A DNA stretch of 64,000 bases from Haloplasmatales bacterium 4B (GCA_003586005.1 NSKI01000001.1:62001-126000); one strand, 5' to 3'; positions 34,387 through 43,603 are shown, counted from the first letter of the stretch. Notes: generated from the sequence alone by a model not told the origin. Numbers and translations: made by a program.

Positions 34387-35565
34387 ATGAAAATAAGTAA
34401 ATTACATGCAAGGTTATTTTTGCTAGAATATCAAAAATTATTAAATTGTAAGTGTCTTGAAGGTAAGGAGGGGATTATGTGCTTTTTGAAAAAAGTTGGC
34501 TCCATACAATTTGATCCATTAAGCATAATTGATATTAATCCTAATTTGGTTCTTCAAGCTCGGATAAAAGATTATAAATCAGAATATTTAACTGAATTAC
34601 TTTATAAAGACCGACAGTTAGTTGATGATTGGGATAAATGTATGTGTATTTATGCAGTCGAAGATTGGCCATATTTCCAAAAATTTAGAGAGAGATTAAA
34701 CAGGGATTATTCAAAGAATAGTGTAAGTCCAGAGATATTTGCAGAAATTAGAAAGACTATACAAGAAAAAGGTCCGATATCATCAGGTGATTTAGATTAT
34801 AAAGAAAAAGTTAATTGGTTTTGGAATGACTCAAATATTGGTAAAGTAGCACTTGAAAGTATGTATTATAATGGAAAATTAATTGTTCACCATAAAGAAG
34901 GTATTAGAAAATATTATGATTTTACCAAGAATTGTCTTCCAAAAAACATTGCTGAAATGAAGGATCCTAATCAGGAAATTGAACAATTTTTCCAGTGGAT
35001 TGTAAATAGAAGAATTGGTAGTGTAGGTCTATTATGGAATAGGCGAAGTGATGCCTTTCAGGGAATATCATTTATGAGAAGCAAAGAAAGAAATGAAGCC
35101 ATTAAAGAACTAGTTAAAAAAAATAAATTAATAGAAGTGTTTGTTGAAGATATAGCTTATCCATTTTATCTAAGAAGAAGTGATTTATATATATTAGAAA
35201 AAATAATAAAAGGTATCAATTATGTGAATAAAGTATCATTTATAGCACCGCTAGATAATTTAATTTGGGATAGAGAATTAATTAAGCAATTATTTAATTT
35301 TGAATATACTTGGGAAGTATATAAACCAGCTTCACTTAGAATTTATGGGTATTATGTATTACCAGTTTTATTTGGTGATAAATTCATCGCCAGGTTTGAA
35401 CCTCGCTATGATAAAAAGAAAAAAGTGCTTTCTATTTTAAATTGGTGGTATGAAGATGGTGTAGTAGTTACTAAAGAAATGATTACTAAGATACATGAAG
35501 CAATTAATGAGTTTAAAACGTATTTAAATGCGAATGAAATAAAGTGGTTATGTTCCATAGAGTGA
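34387..35565 (+). CDS. YcaQ/AlkX-like winged-helix DNA glycosylase
   Basis: This 392-residue protein belongs to the HTH_42 family of winged-helix proteins that includes YcaQ, which unhooks interstrand crosslinks and removes alkylated bases. The QxD motif of the family is visible as GSIQFDPL (near 38-45), followed by NPNLVLQARI. Also conserved are APLDNLIWDRELIKQLFNFEYTWEVYKPA and YYVLPVLFGDKFIARFEPR near the end. With tag broken in this genome, it may carry part of the alkylation repair. Downstream lies the DUF2087/DUF2161 operon. Confidence 0.82.
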   Translation: MKISKLHARLFLLEYQKLLNCKCLEGKEGIMCFLKKVGSIQFDPLSIIDINPNLVLQARIKDYKSEYLTELLYKDRQLVDDWDKCMCIYAVEDWPYFQKFRERLNRDYSKNSVSPEIFAEIRKTIQEKGPISSGDLDYKEKVNWFWNDSNIGKVALESMYYNGKLIVHHKEGIRKYYDFTKNCLPKNIAEMKDPNQEIEQFFQWIVNRRIGSVGLLWNRRSDAFQGISFMRSKERNEAIKELVKKNKLIEVFVEDIAYPFYLRRSDLYILEKIIKGINYVNKVSFIAPLDNLIWDRELIKQLFNFEYTWEVYKPASLRIYGYYVLPVLFGDKFIARFEPRYDKKKKVLSILNWWYEDGVVVTKEMITKIHEAINEFKTYLNANEIKWLCSIE

Positions 35566-35630
35566 TTTGACAATTCATAAACAAAATCATATAATGTTAG
35601 TAATAAACTAGACAAAAGGAGATAATGTTT

Positions 35631-36380
35631 ATGAATCACGAAGAATTGTTATGGAATGTCTCTATTGATGATTTAAAAGAAGGTTTTACTTTATTTATGG
35701 ATAATTATGTATGTTTATGTTGTCATGAAACTTTTGAATTGGATAATATTTATAAACATAATAATCAGTTAGTTAACGCAAAAAAAGCGGTAAAAATTCA
35801 TGTAAAAGAAAAACATGAATCAATGTTTAAATATTTAATTAGCATGGATAAAAAATACACTGGGTTAACCGATAATCAAAAATGTTTAGTAGAAATGTTT
35901 TATCAAGGGTTAAGTGATAAAGAGATAGTTAAAATTATAGGAGGTAGTACCTCAACTATTCGTAATCAGCGTTTTTCTTTAAGAGAAAAAGCTAAACAAG
36001 CCAAAATATATCTTTCAATTATGGATTTATTAGAGGGTGAATTAGCAGATAAAAATTCTGACAAGTTTGTAAATATTCATCGATTTGCCACAAATGTTGA
36101 CGAAAGATACGCGATTACAGAAAATGAAAGAAAAACGTATTTAAAGACTTATTTTGATGGCGATAGGCTAGTTAATTTCCCAAGTAAACAAAAACGAATA
36201 ATTGTAATTCTTCAACATATTGTAAAATATTTTGAAATTAATAAAAAATATTCAGAAAAAGAAGTAAACGAGATATTAAAAGCAATTTATCATGATTTTG
36301 TAACTATTAGGCGCTATTTAATTGAATATGGTTTCTTAGATCGTTTGAGCAATTGTAGTGAATATTGGGTGAAAATATGA
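35631..36380 (+). CDS. Zinc-finger-like / LuxR-HTH / DUF2087 regulator
   Basis: This 249-residue protein has three parts. Residues 28-62 hold CLCCHETFE and HVKEKH, a C2H2-like zinc site (Cys28, Cys30/31, His57, His62). Residues 78-125 form a LuxR-type helix-turn-helix (LTDNQKCLVEMFYQGLSDKE, GGSTSTIRNQRF). Residues 165-249 are a DUF2087 domain, ending in EYWVKI. The ATG at 35631 is nine bases after AAAGGAGA; the earlier ATG at 35625 is too close. It overlaps the next gene by ATGA. It is probably a DNA-binding regulator of this operon; the signal is not known. Confidence 0.78.
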   Translation: MNHEELLWNVSIDDLKEGFTLFMDNYVCLCCHETFELDNIYKHNNQLVNAKKAVKIHVKEKHESMFKYLISMDKKYTGLTDNQKCLVEMFYQGLSDKEIVKIIGGSTSTIRNQRFSLREKAKQAKIYLSIMDLLEGELADKNSDKFVNIHRFATNVDERYAITENERKTYLKTYFDGDRLVNFPSKQKRIIVILQHIVKYFEINKKYSEKEVNEILKAIYHDFVTIRRYLIEYGFLDRLSNCSEYWVKI

Positions 36381-36637
36381 ATATAGAAAATTATTTAAAC
36401 GAGGATGGTAAAATTAAGATTTGGCCGTCAAAACAATTGAAAAAATTAGAAGTTTTAACATATCTTGTACAGTTTTTTCAGTTTAATTATAACTACTCAG
36501 AAAAAGAAGTAAACGAAATAATAAATGAACATCATACTTTTAATGATTATTTTTTATTAAGGAGAGAGTTAATTAATAACCATTTATTAAGCAGAACATT
36601 AAATGGCGCAAAATATTGGCGAAATGAAATAAGGTGA
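36377..36637 (+). CDS. Stand-alone DUF2087-domain protein
   Basis: The 86-residue protein is a single DUF2087 domain (KIKIWPSKQLKKLEVLTYL, YSEKEVNEIINEHH, FLLRRELINNHLLSR, AKYWRNEI). It is homologous to the C-terminus of the previous gene, with which it shares the 20-base stretch encoding SEKEVNE. It looks like a partial duplication. The start overlaps the upstream stop (ATGA), so translation is coupled. Function of DUF2087 is unknown; a winged-helix-like role in DNA binding is conceivable. Confidence 0.8.
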   Translation: MNIENYLNEDGKIKIWPSKQLKKLEVLTYLVQFFQFNYNYSEKEVNEIINEHHTFNDYFLLRRELINNHLLSRTLNGAKYWRNEIR

Positions 36638-36642
36638 GTTGT

Positions 36643-37368
36643 GTGAGTAAAATATTGGAAACTGATTTATTTTATCCAGTTAAATCTTTACTAGAGAAGA
36701 ATGAATTTAAAGTGTGCAGTGAAATTGAGCATTGTGACATCGCAGCAATGAAAGGTGAAGAGCTAATCATTGTTGAACTTAAAACTAGTTTAAACATCGA
36801 GTTATTATTACAAGCAGTAAAAAGGCAGAGAATAACAGAAAATGTCTTTATTGGTATTCCACGTTTGAAAGTTATGTCGCAAAAAAAATGGAAAGACCTA
36901 TGTTTATTAATAAAACGATTAGGGCTAGGGTTAATTGTTGTTTATCTAGTTGCAGAACCATATGCAGAAGTAATCATTGAACCAACCGTATTTGATATAA
37001 TAAAAAGTTTAAAACAAGGGAAGAGCAAAAGAAGAAAATTAATAAAGGAATTTAGTGGTAGAACAATTGATAATAATATAGGTGGCAGTACAGGAAAGAA
37101 AATCTTAACAGCTTATAAAGAGCAGTCATTATATATTGCGTGTTGTTTATCTTTAATAGGTCCGTTATCACCTAAAGAATTACGACTATATGGTGCGGAT
37201 AGAGTTAAAACAAATTCTATATTAAGTAAAAATTTTAATAATTGGTTTTATCGTGTTAGAAATGGTATCTACGATATAACGGAAGCTGGTAAACAAGCAC
37301 TAATAAATTATCAGGAAATAACAGATATCCATTCAAAATTAATTGAAAATAAAATAAAAGTTGTCTAG
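36643..37368 (+). CDS. DUF2161-family PD-(D/E)XK-type putative nuclease
   Basis: This 241-residue protein matches DUF2161, a family predicted to have the PD-(D/E)XK nuclease fold. The acidic core is visible as CDIAAMKGEELIIVELKTS (Asp, then Glu-x-Lys, near residues 27-45), followed by a QAVKRQRITENVFIGIP helix-strand typical of the family. The C-terminal 90 residues look like a winged helix (SPKELRLYGADRVKTNSIL). The GTG at 36643 behind AAGGTGAG is preferred. It is the last gene of the DUF2087 operon. DNA cleavage activity is inferred only. Confidence 0.75.
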   Translation: MSKILETDLFYPVKSLLEKNEFKVCSEIEHCDIAAMKGEELIIVELKTSLNIELLLQAVKRQRITENVFIGIPRLKVMSQKKWKDLCLLIKRLGLGLIVVYLVAEPYAEVIIEPTVFDIIKSLKQGKSKRRKLIKEFSGRTIDNNIGGSTGKKILTAYKEQSLYIACCLSLIGPLSPKELRLYGADRVKTNSILSKNFNNWFYRVRNGIYDITEAGKQALINYQEITDIHSKLIENKIKVV

Positions 37369-37496
37369 TATTATGTTTATCAATAATTTCAAAAAATAAA
37401 CTAATATTTTATTTTAGAATGTAAATAATAAGAATATAAATTATATTGCTAGTACTTGATTATTGAGCATATCTAGAAAATAATTCTATTACCATA

Positions 37497-37512
37497 TGTA
37501 AAGTAATTTACA
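37497..37512. promoter_or_regulatory. Palindromic operator candidate upstream of degV
   Basis: TGTAAAGTAATTTACA is a perfect 6-bp inverted repeat with a four-base spacer, differing at one of 16 positions from the site at 27387-27402. No clear -35/-10 pair is seen around it; degV starts 65 bases on. The rest of the 37369-37576 gap is AT-rich without recognisable content. Confidence 0.45.
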
Positions 37513-37576
37513 ATTTTACTTTATTTATTTACAAAAACATGATATTCTAAAGAAAATTATAAAAAGGAGAAATATC

Positions 37577-38413
37577 ATGCAATATAAAATAATAGCCGAT
37601 AGTAGTTGTGAATTAACCGATAAAATGAAGAGTGAAATAGATATTGAAATTTCCCCACTAAGTTTACAATTACAAGATAAAATTTATGTCGATGATGAAA
37701 ACTTAAACGTATTAGATTACGTAAATGAAATGAAAAAATGCCCAATTTCCCCTAAAACTTCTTGCCCTTCTCCACAAGATTTTATGGAGCTTTATAAAGG
37801 GGAGGAAAGTATATTTGCCGTTACATTATCGCAAGAATTAAGTGGAACATATAACAGTGCAGTTCTTGCTAAAAATTTATATTTAGAAGAAAACAAAGAA
37901 AAATTCATTCATGTTTTTAATTCAAAAAGCGCCTCAGTAGGTGAAACTTTAATTGTCTTAAAAATAGATGAATTAGCAAAACTTGGTTTGCCTGAGGAAG
38001 AAATTGTCTCTCAAGTGAATACATACATAAAAGAAATGAAAACTTTTTTCTTACTAGAGAGTTTAGAGCATTTAGCAAAAGCTGGGAGATTAAATTCATT
38101 GGTCGCTATTATTGCATCACTTTTGGCAATTAAACCGATTATGGGTTCAACAGATGAAGGTAGCATTCGTCTTGTTCATAAAGTAAGAGGGTATAAAAAA
38201 GCCTTTAAAAAATTTGTGGACACTATAGGCGAAGAAGGAACAGATTTAAGTACGCGGATATTAGGAATCGCACACTGTAATTGTCTTGATAGGGCTATAG
38301 CGTTTAAGGAAGCTGTTTTACAAAAATATAGTTTTAAAGATGTGTTTATTGTGGAAATGGCTGGACTAAGTTCAACCTATGCTGATGATGGAGGACTTGT
38401 CATAGCGTTTTAA
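37577..38413 (+). CDS. DegV-family fatty-acid-binding protein
   Basis: This 278-residue cytoplasmic protein of the DegV/FakB family binds a fatty acid for phosphorylation by the FakA kinase. Typical motifs are IIADSSCELTD at the start, KTSCPSPQDFMELY near 60, LSQELSGTYNSA near 88, and LLESLEHLAKAGRLN near 160. No fakA homologue is in the window. A palindrome lies upstream at 37497. Ribosome site AAAGGAG is good. A strict assignment as FakB is not possible from sequence alone. Confidence 0.9.
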   Translation: MQYKIIADSSCELTDKMKSEIDIEISPLSLQLQDKIYVDDENLNVLDYVNEMKKCPISPKTSCPSPQDFMELYKGEESIFAVTLSQELSGTYNSAVLAKNLYLEENKEKFIHVFNSKSASVGETLIVLKIDELAKLGLPEEEIVSQVNTYIKEMKTFFLLESLEHLAKAGRLNSLVAIIASLLAIKPIMGSTDEGSIRLVHKVRGYKKAFKKFVDTIGEEGTDLSTRILGIAHCNCLDRAIAFKEAVLQKYSFKDVFIVEMAGLSSTYADDGGLVIAF

Positions 38414-38436
38414 ATTTATAAGAATGGAGCGGATTC

Positions 38437-39717
38437 ATGAGGTTTAAGTTAAAGGGAAAGACTAAACCCCATCCTAGTGTCGATGAAAAATTTAGGTTAA
38501 TTTTTTTAATTTTATTTGCATGCTCGTTAATTCTTTTTGGATTATTAGCTGATTCCCCACAAGAGATAATATATGGACTAAGAAGAATTATACTAGACCG
38601 TGCTGTCTTAATAACTGACTATATTAAAATAGGTGGTATTGGAGCTGCTTTTGTAAATGCTGGATTAATAACTTTAATTTTTGTTTTTATATTATATAAA
38701 ATGAAAATACATATAAGTGGAGCTACATATGCAGCGATTTTTACAATGGCGGGATTTTCTTTCTTTGGTAAAAATCTATTTAATGTTTGGTTTATCTTTT
38801 TAGGGGTATTTATTTATGCGAAAATTCAAAGAGTGCACTTATCTAGATATATTTATGTCGCGTTATATGGAACAGCTATGGCACCGATATCAACAGAATT
38901 TATTTTTTCGGATCAATTACCAGTGTACTTTGGCTTGCCATTAGGTGTATTTTTAGGGATATTGATAGGTTTGATCTTGCCACCTCTAGCAACTCATTTA
39001 TTAAAAGTACATCAAGGATATAATCTTTATAATGTTGGCTTTACAGCTGGTTTAATTTCAACTATATTTGTTGCTTTATTTAAGTCATATGGGTATATAC
39101 CTAGCACAAGATTAGTGTACTCAAAGGGAAATAATGAGTTGTTTAGTTATTTTCTATTCATTTTATTTACCATAATGGTAGTAATTGGGTATATAAGAAA
39201 TAATAATTCCTTAAAAAACTACTTTAAAATTTTTAAATATTCAGGTAGGTTAGTTTCTGATTTTATAGTGTTAGAAGGAGTTAATCTAACTTTAATAAAT
39301 ATGGGAATTAATGGTATTATCGCTACAATTTATGTGCTTTTAGTAGGAGGAGAACTCAGTGGACCTGCCATAGGTGGAATTTTCACAATTGTCGGTTTTT
39401 CTGCTTTTGGTAAACACCCTAAAAATATTATTCCAATTTTTTTAGGAGTTTACTTGGGTGCTATAACTAAAATTTGGAACATTAATGATCCATCAATTAT
39501 TTTAGCCGCTTTATTTGGGACTTCACTGGCTCCTATAGCTGGTGAATTTGGAATTCTTATTGGGATTCTTGCAGCCTATATTCATTTATCTGTAACTTTA
39601 AGTGTCGTTAGTCTTCATGGTGGTTTAAATTTATATAATAATGGATTTTCAGCAGGACTAGTTGCAGCATTCTTAGTACCAATTATATCAGCGTTAAGAA
39701 GGGAAGAAACAAGTTGA
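38437..39717 (+). CDS. DUF1576-family membrane protein
   Basis: This 426-residue polytopic protein has two homologous halves: 'GGIGAAFVNAGLITLI...ISGATYAAIFTMAGFSFFGKNLFNVWFIFLGVFIYAK' in the first and 'VNLTLINMGINGIIAT...LSGPAIGGIFTIVGFSAFGKHPKNIIPIFLGVYLGA' in the second. This internal repeat and 'HQGYNLYNVGFTAGL' / 'HGGLNLYNNGFSAGL' are the DUF1576 pattern, likely a transporter with inverted or duplicated topology. The substrate is unknown. The downstream small gene overlaps its stop by four bases. Confidence 0.82.
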   Translation: MRFKLKGKTKPHPSVDEKFRLIFLILFACSLILFGLLADSPQEIIYGLRRIILDRAVLITDYIKIGGIGAAFVNAGLITLIFVFILYKMKIHISGATYAAIFTMAGFSFFGKNLFNVWFIFLGVFIYAKIQRVHLSRYIYVALYGTAMAPISTEFIFSDQLPVYFGLPLGVFLGILIGLILPPLATHLLKVHQGYNLYNVGFTAGLISTIFVALFKSYGYIPSTRLVYSKGNNELFSYFLFILFTIMVVIGYIRNNNSLKNYFKIFKYSGRLVSDFIVLEGVNLTLINMGINGIIATIYVLLVGGELSGPAIGGIFTIVGFSAFGKHPKNIIPIFLGVYLGAITKIWNINDPSIILAALFGTSLAPIAGEFGILIGILAAYIHLSVTLSVVSLHGGLNLYNNGFSAGLVAAFLVPIISALRREETS

Positions 39718-40055
39718 GACATAATAAAAAAAGAGTATCAAAAATAGTAGATGAATTAATAAGCTATTTTTTTAAAATTGGATCAAAAAACATTCACATT
39801 GATGTATTGGAAGAAAAGAAACAATATGTTATAACTTTTAGTTGTGATACAAAAAATATTAAAGAATCTGATATAAATTTGTTAGTTAGATGTTTAAATA
39901 CATATAAGTCAGAAGAAATGGAAGAGTACTATTGGGAACTAACTGGTGAATGTGATACTGATTCTGAGCTTAGTATTGTTGGGATGATGATTGATAACTT
40001 TGAAATTTCGATAAATGACCAGAACATGGAACTTATATTATATAGAAAAAAATAA
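39714..40055 (+). CDS. Small protein coupled to the DUF1576 gene
   Basis: This 113-residue soluble protein starts with TTG in a TTGA overlap with the DUF1576 stop and uses AAGGGAAG inside that gene. It alternates charged helix and strand (VDELISYFFKIGSKNIHIDVLEEKKQYVITFSCD, then SELSIVGMMIDNFEISINDQNMELILY). I do not recognise the family. Tight coupling suggests a cytoplasmic partner or regulator of the membrane protein. Confidence 0.65.
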   Translation: MRHNKKRVSKIVDELISYFFKIGSKNIHIDVLEEKKQYVITFSCDTKNIKESDINLLVRCLNTYKSEEMEEYYWELTGECDTDSELSIVGMMIDNFEISINDQNMELILYRKK

Positions 40056-40066
40056 CATATAATAAT

Positions 40067-40100
40067 AATCGAGTTTTCTAATAGAAAAACTCGATTTTTT
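40067..40100. terminator. Bidirectional terminator
   Basis: AATCGAGTTTT and AAAAACTCGATT form an 11-bp stem with a short loop followed by T residues, between convergent genes. Confidence 0.85.
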
Positions 40101-40824
40101 AAATATATTTCTTTTTATAATTAATAGTAACATAAGCAATATCAAAAACAACTAATATAAAATAACACATTTGATAAATTATGAAAAATAATAATACCTT
40201 AAATAAGGTCGCTTCTTTTACTAAATAGGAAGTAATTGTTTTTGAAAATAAAGAGTTGAAAATATCAATAAAGATACCTATGCCAAATAAAATAGTAAGT
40301 GAACCCCATAAATGTCTTGATAAAATAGAGAATGTTTTTTGAAACAATTTTGAAGTAGAATTTGTGATAATAGCTACATAGGGAATAAAGCGAAAATATC
40401 CTATAAAAATAATTAGTAATAAAACTAATAAAAAAAACATAAAGGGTCTTATAATTGGAATAAATATTACTGTAGAAAAGAGAAATATAAATAAAAGATA
40501 TGAAAAAAACAAAATAAATGTAGCGTATAAACAATGAGGGAGATATTTTATAAATTTTGAGAATCTTTCATATAAACTAGTTTGAATATTAAATAAATTA
40601 TTTTTAATCATAATTGTTAAATAGGTATTTAGAAATAGAGTGATAGGATAAGTTATAATGTAATAATAAATTAAGTTTTTATACATTTGTACTTCACTAC
40701 TAATGATGTATAAATAGAGGAAAAATAATAAAATAATATAAATTATAAAAAGGATTAAAATTTCTAAAAAATTGTGATAAATAAGATTGATTATCATTTT
40801 TGTGAAATTAAAACAGCTATCCAT
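40099..40824 (-). CDS. Polytopic membrane protein of unknown function
   Basis: This 241-residue protein has about six long hydrophobic segments and very high Ile/Leu/Phe/Tyr content. The ATG at 40824 has GGGGG upstream; a longer frame to 40836 starts without signal. The layout (six helices, short loops, PxxP-containing helix near 128) resembles YesL/DUF624-like or glycerophosphoryl-diesterase membrane domains, but no motif decides it. It is monocistronic and convergent with the DUF1576 operon. Confidence 0.6.
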   Translation of the reverse strand: MDSCFNFTKMIINLIYHNFLEILILFIIYIILLFFLYLYIISSEVQMYKNLIYYYIITYPITLFLNTYLTIMIKNNLFNIQTSLYERFSKFIKYLPHCLYATFILFFSYLLFIFLFSTVIFIPIIRPFMFFLLVLLLIIFIGYFRFIPYVAIITNSTSKLFQKTFSILSRHLWGSLTILFGIGIFIDIFNSLFSKTITSYLVKEATLFKVLLFFIIYQMCYFILVVFDIAYVTINYKKKYI

Positions 40825-40977
40825 ATTTGCCCCCAAAAATACACTTTTATTTAAATATATATATATTAAAGGGGAAATATGATAAAAAAACCAATAGAAT
40901 AGGTAGTTAAAAGCTGTTTTTTATATTATAATAATAATATGAGTATTAATAAAGATATTGAAAGTTTGGTGGCTAAT

Positions 40978-42348
40978 ATGAAAAATAGACATATAATCAT
41001 TGTCTTAATATGTGTGCTTATATTATTTGGATTTATTGTTTTTCATTATTTAACAGATGACTATGCTATAAAATTTATTCCTAAAAATAATATAGAAATA
41101 TCTGCACAGGTTTTGAGTGAAGACGAACTGCTTTTACCAGTAGGGTATTTAGAATATGATAAAGCAAAAGAGTATTGGGGTTTTATAAATCAAGAAGGTA
41201 AAATTGTGATTGAATTAAAATATGACTATGCCTATGATTTTGATGAAAATAATCTTGCAGTTGTTATGAAAGATAATAAATATGGTTTAATTAATAAAAT
41301 GGGTGAAGAAATATTACCTATACAATATAAAACTATTGATTATAAAGGAGAAGGATTTTATTTTATCAAGCAAATTGATGAAAAGTTTTTAGTACCTCTT
41401 CAGGATGGTCATTTTAATTTAAGTAATGCTGTTGGTTATGATGATGTTGGGTATTTTAACAATGGTTTAGCATATGTTATTAAAGATAACAAGGTAGGAT
41501 ACCTAGATACGTTTGGTGCACTTGCAATTAATTTTAATTTTGCTGTTTCTGAAGATGATTTTAGCTATGATTTTAAAAATAATTATGCATTCTTTTATAA
41601 GGACAATAAATATGGAATAATTGATGCAAAGGGCGGTATTGTTTTAGAACCAAGTCTTGATGAAGTTGTTAACAATTTTTATGACCATCAATTTTATCTA
41701 GAGGAATTTATACCTTATCGAGTTAATGATAAATGGGGTTATATAGGTATTAATGGGGATATTTTAATTGAGCCATCGTATCTTGAAGCTTTTCTATTTA
41801 CAGAAGACGAACTAGCTGTTGTAAGTTTTGAATATGATAACTATCAGTTTATTAATAAAGATGGAGAATTGTTAACTGAAAATAGTTACTTAGATGTATC
41901 TGATTTTATTAATGGGTATGCTGTAATAAGCAAAGGAGAACATCAAATAGGTTTAATTAATAAAAATGGCGATGAAGTTATAAATCCTGAATATGATTAT
42001 ATAAGTTTAATGGGAAATGATTACGTGCTATTAATAAAAGACAAAAAAAGTGTCTATAAAAATATGCTTGATAATAAGATTATTGAAATTGATTATAAAT
42101 ATGGAGATGTAATTACTAATAGTAATATCATATTCGCAAGTAATGAATCAATTGTAAATCGACATTTTGTTATGCTTAATAAAGAAGGTAAAAGAATTTA
42201 TTCTGAAATAGAAGCATTAGCGCATGATGAATTATTTTATAATAGTGACAGCTATATTCGGATTGTCGCATATGAAAAGGAATCAAATTTAGAGTATTAT
42301 ACTTATTTAGATCAATTTGGTAATTTACTATGGAAAGTATATAAATAA
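40978..42348 (+). CDS. WG-repeat protein with N-terminal membrane anchor
   Basis: This 456-residue protein has one hydrophobic segment at about 4-26 (HIIIVLICVLILFGFIVF) and an extracellular part made of about seven WG (KWG) repeats such as YWGFINQEGKIVIELKYD, KYGLINKMGEEILPIQYK, KYGIIDAKGGIVLEPSLD and KWGYIGINGDILIEPSYL. Such repeats form beta-rich arrays, probably for binding. The ATG at 40978 is preferred: GGTGG lies five bases upstream, while that at 40939 has no ribosome site. It is monocistronic. Function is unknown. Confidence 0.82.
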   Translation: MKNRHIIIVLICVLILFGFIVFHYLTDDYAIKFIPKNNIEISAQVLSEDELLLPVGYLEYDKAKEYWGFINQEGKIVIELKYDYAYDFDENNLAVVMKDNKYGLINKMGEEILPIQYKTIDYKGEGFYFIKQIDEKFLVPLQDGHFNLSNAVGYDDVGYFNNGLAYVIKDNKVGYLDTFGALAINFNFAVSEDDFSYDFKNNYAFFYKDNKYGIIDAKGGIVLEPSLDEVVNNFYDHQFYLEEFIPYRVNDKWGYIGINGDILIEPSYLEAFLFTEDELAVVSFEYDNYQFINKDGELLTENSYLDVSDFINGYAVISKGEHQIGLINKNGDEVINPEYDYISLMGNDYVLLIKDKKSVYKNMLDNKIIEIDYKYGDVITNSNIIFASNESIVNRHFVMLNKEGKRIYSEIEALAHDELFYNSDSYIRIVAYEKESNLEYYTYLDQFGNLLWKVYK

Positions 42349-42369
42349 TACGTATTAATATATTAATTT

Positions 42370-42411
42370 ACAGAGCAATAACCTATTTTATTGGAATTGT
42401 TCTGTTTTTTT
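42370..42411. terminator. Terminator between WG-repeat and MFS genes
   Basis: ACAGAGCAAT pairs with ATTGTTCTGT (one G-T pair) and is followed by a run of seven T; it can act for the rightward gene. Confidence 0.65.
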
Positions 42412-43603
42412 GTACTATAATTTTTTTTCTAAAAATATAAACGATAACACCTACTAATATTGAAAGAATTAAGAAAATATTCCAGGGAACACTTGAATAA
42501 ATTCCGTAAATACCGATTATTCTTCCGCTTATAAAACTACCTAAAGCAGTACCTAGGCCATAGGTGATATTAGCTACACTAAAATATGCACCAATATTAT
42601 CATTATCTGCTAATTCACTAACAATACTGTCAATTGTTGGGGTTGATAACATTTCGCCAATAATAAAAATAGTTGCGCTAAATAAAAGAAAGATATAAGT
42701 GTTTGAATACCCAATTAAAAATATCCCGATTCCCATGACTATTGTTCCCCAAGAAATAGCTGATAAAAGGCTAATTTTTCTAATAATGCGTCTTGTTATT
42801 GTAGTTTGGAATAATACAACAATGATACTTGTTATTGTCCATATGCCACCTACAATTTTTCCGTTATTGAAAATGGCTGTTGCTCTAAGGGGTAAGAGTA
42901 TGCTTAATTGAGAATAAACTGCCCATACAGAAATGGATTTAGCACTAAAGATAATAAATGACTTATTATTTATGATTTTTAGATAGTTTTTTAAAGAGGT
43001 ATAACCGTACGTATTATTTCTAACACAACTATTTGGAATAAATAATAATGATATAAATAACAAACCGAGATAGACAGCAGCTGAAATAAAGAAATAAGCT
43101 GTAAAACTAAGTCCTATAATTAAAAATGGTAGTAAACCACCTAAAGCAATTCCTAAATTAGCAGCAATACCTCTCAGGGAAAAAGCTGTTGTTTTCATGT
43201 CAATTGATTCTGAGGCATGTTCGGCGATAGCAGCTTTAATTGTTGGTGCGTAAATTCCACTACCAATACCATTTAGGATTTGAAATAATAAAAAAAACAT
43301 ATAAGAATTACTAATTCCAAAACCGATGTAAGCAATTACTTCAATAGCAGAACCGATTACTAAAGTAATTTTTCTACCTATTCTATCAGATATTAATCCA
43401 CCTATTATACTCCCAACTTGAAACGTTAAGAATCCAATTCCAATAATATAACCAATTTTCGAAGGTGATAAACCTTTATCAACACTTAATAAAACTGGTA
43501 AAATAGGAATAATAATAAAGTTAGCAAAGTGCATAATTAGTACTACGAATAATAAAGTCGATAAGTGTTTTCGAAAGGTCATTTTCGGAAATTCAAATAT
43601 CAT
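42383..43603 (-). CDS. MFS-family transporter
   Basis: This 406-residue protein with about twelve transmembrane segments has the MFS loop 2-3 motif GGLISDRIGRKITLVIGS (about 63-80) and a second partial copy in the C-terminal half (ISGRIIGIYG). It resembles multidrug or sugar exporters of the DHA1 type. The substrate is unknown. It is monocistronic with AGGAGT upstream. Confidence 0.9.
   Translation of the reverse strand: MIFEFPKMTFRKHLSTLLFVVLIMHFANFIIIPILPVLLSVDKGLSPSKIGYIIGIGFLTFQVGSIIGGLISDRIGRKITLVIGSAIEVIAYIGFGISNSYMFFLLFQILNGIGSGIYAPTIKAAIAEHASESIDMKTTAFSLRGIAANLGIALGGLLPFLIIGLSFTAYFFISAAVYLGLLFISLLFIPNSCVRNNTYGYTSLKNYLKIINNKSFIIFSAKSISVWAVYSQLSILLPLRATAIFNNGKIVGGIWTITSIIVVLFQTTITRRIIRKISLLSAISWGTIVMGIGIFLIGYSNTYIFLLFSATIFIIGEMLSTPTIDSIVSELADNDNIGAYFSVANITYGLGTALGSFISGRIIGIYGIYSSVPWNIFLILSILVGVIVYIFRKKIIVQKNRTIPIK

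Noticed and set aside
35631-37368. Firm call as a phage-defence system
   Set aside because: A predicted nuclease fold plus a regulator is suggestive, but there is no known defence family, prophage or island context, so only a question is raised.
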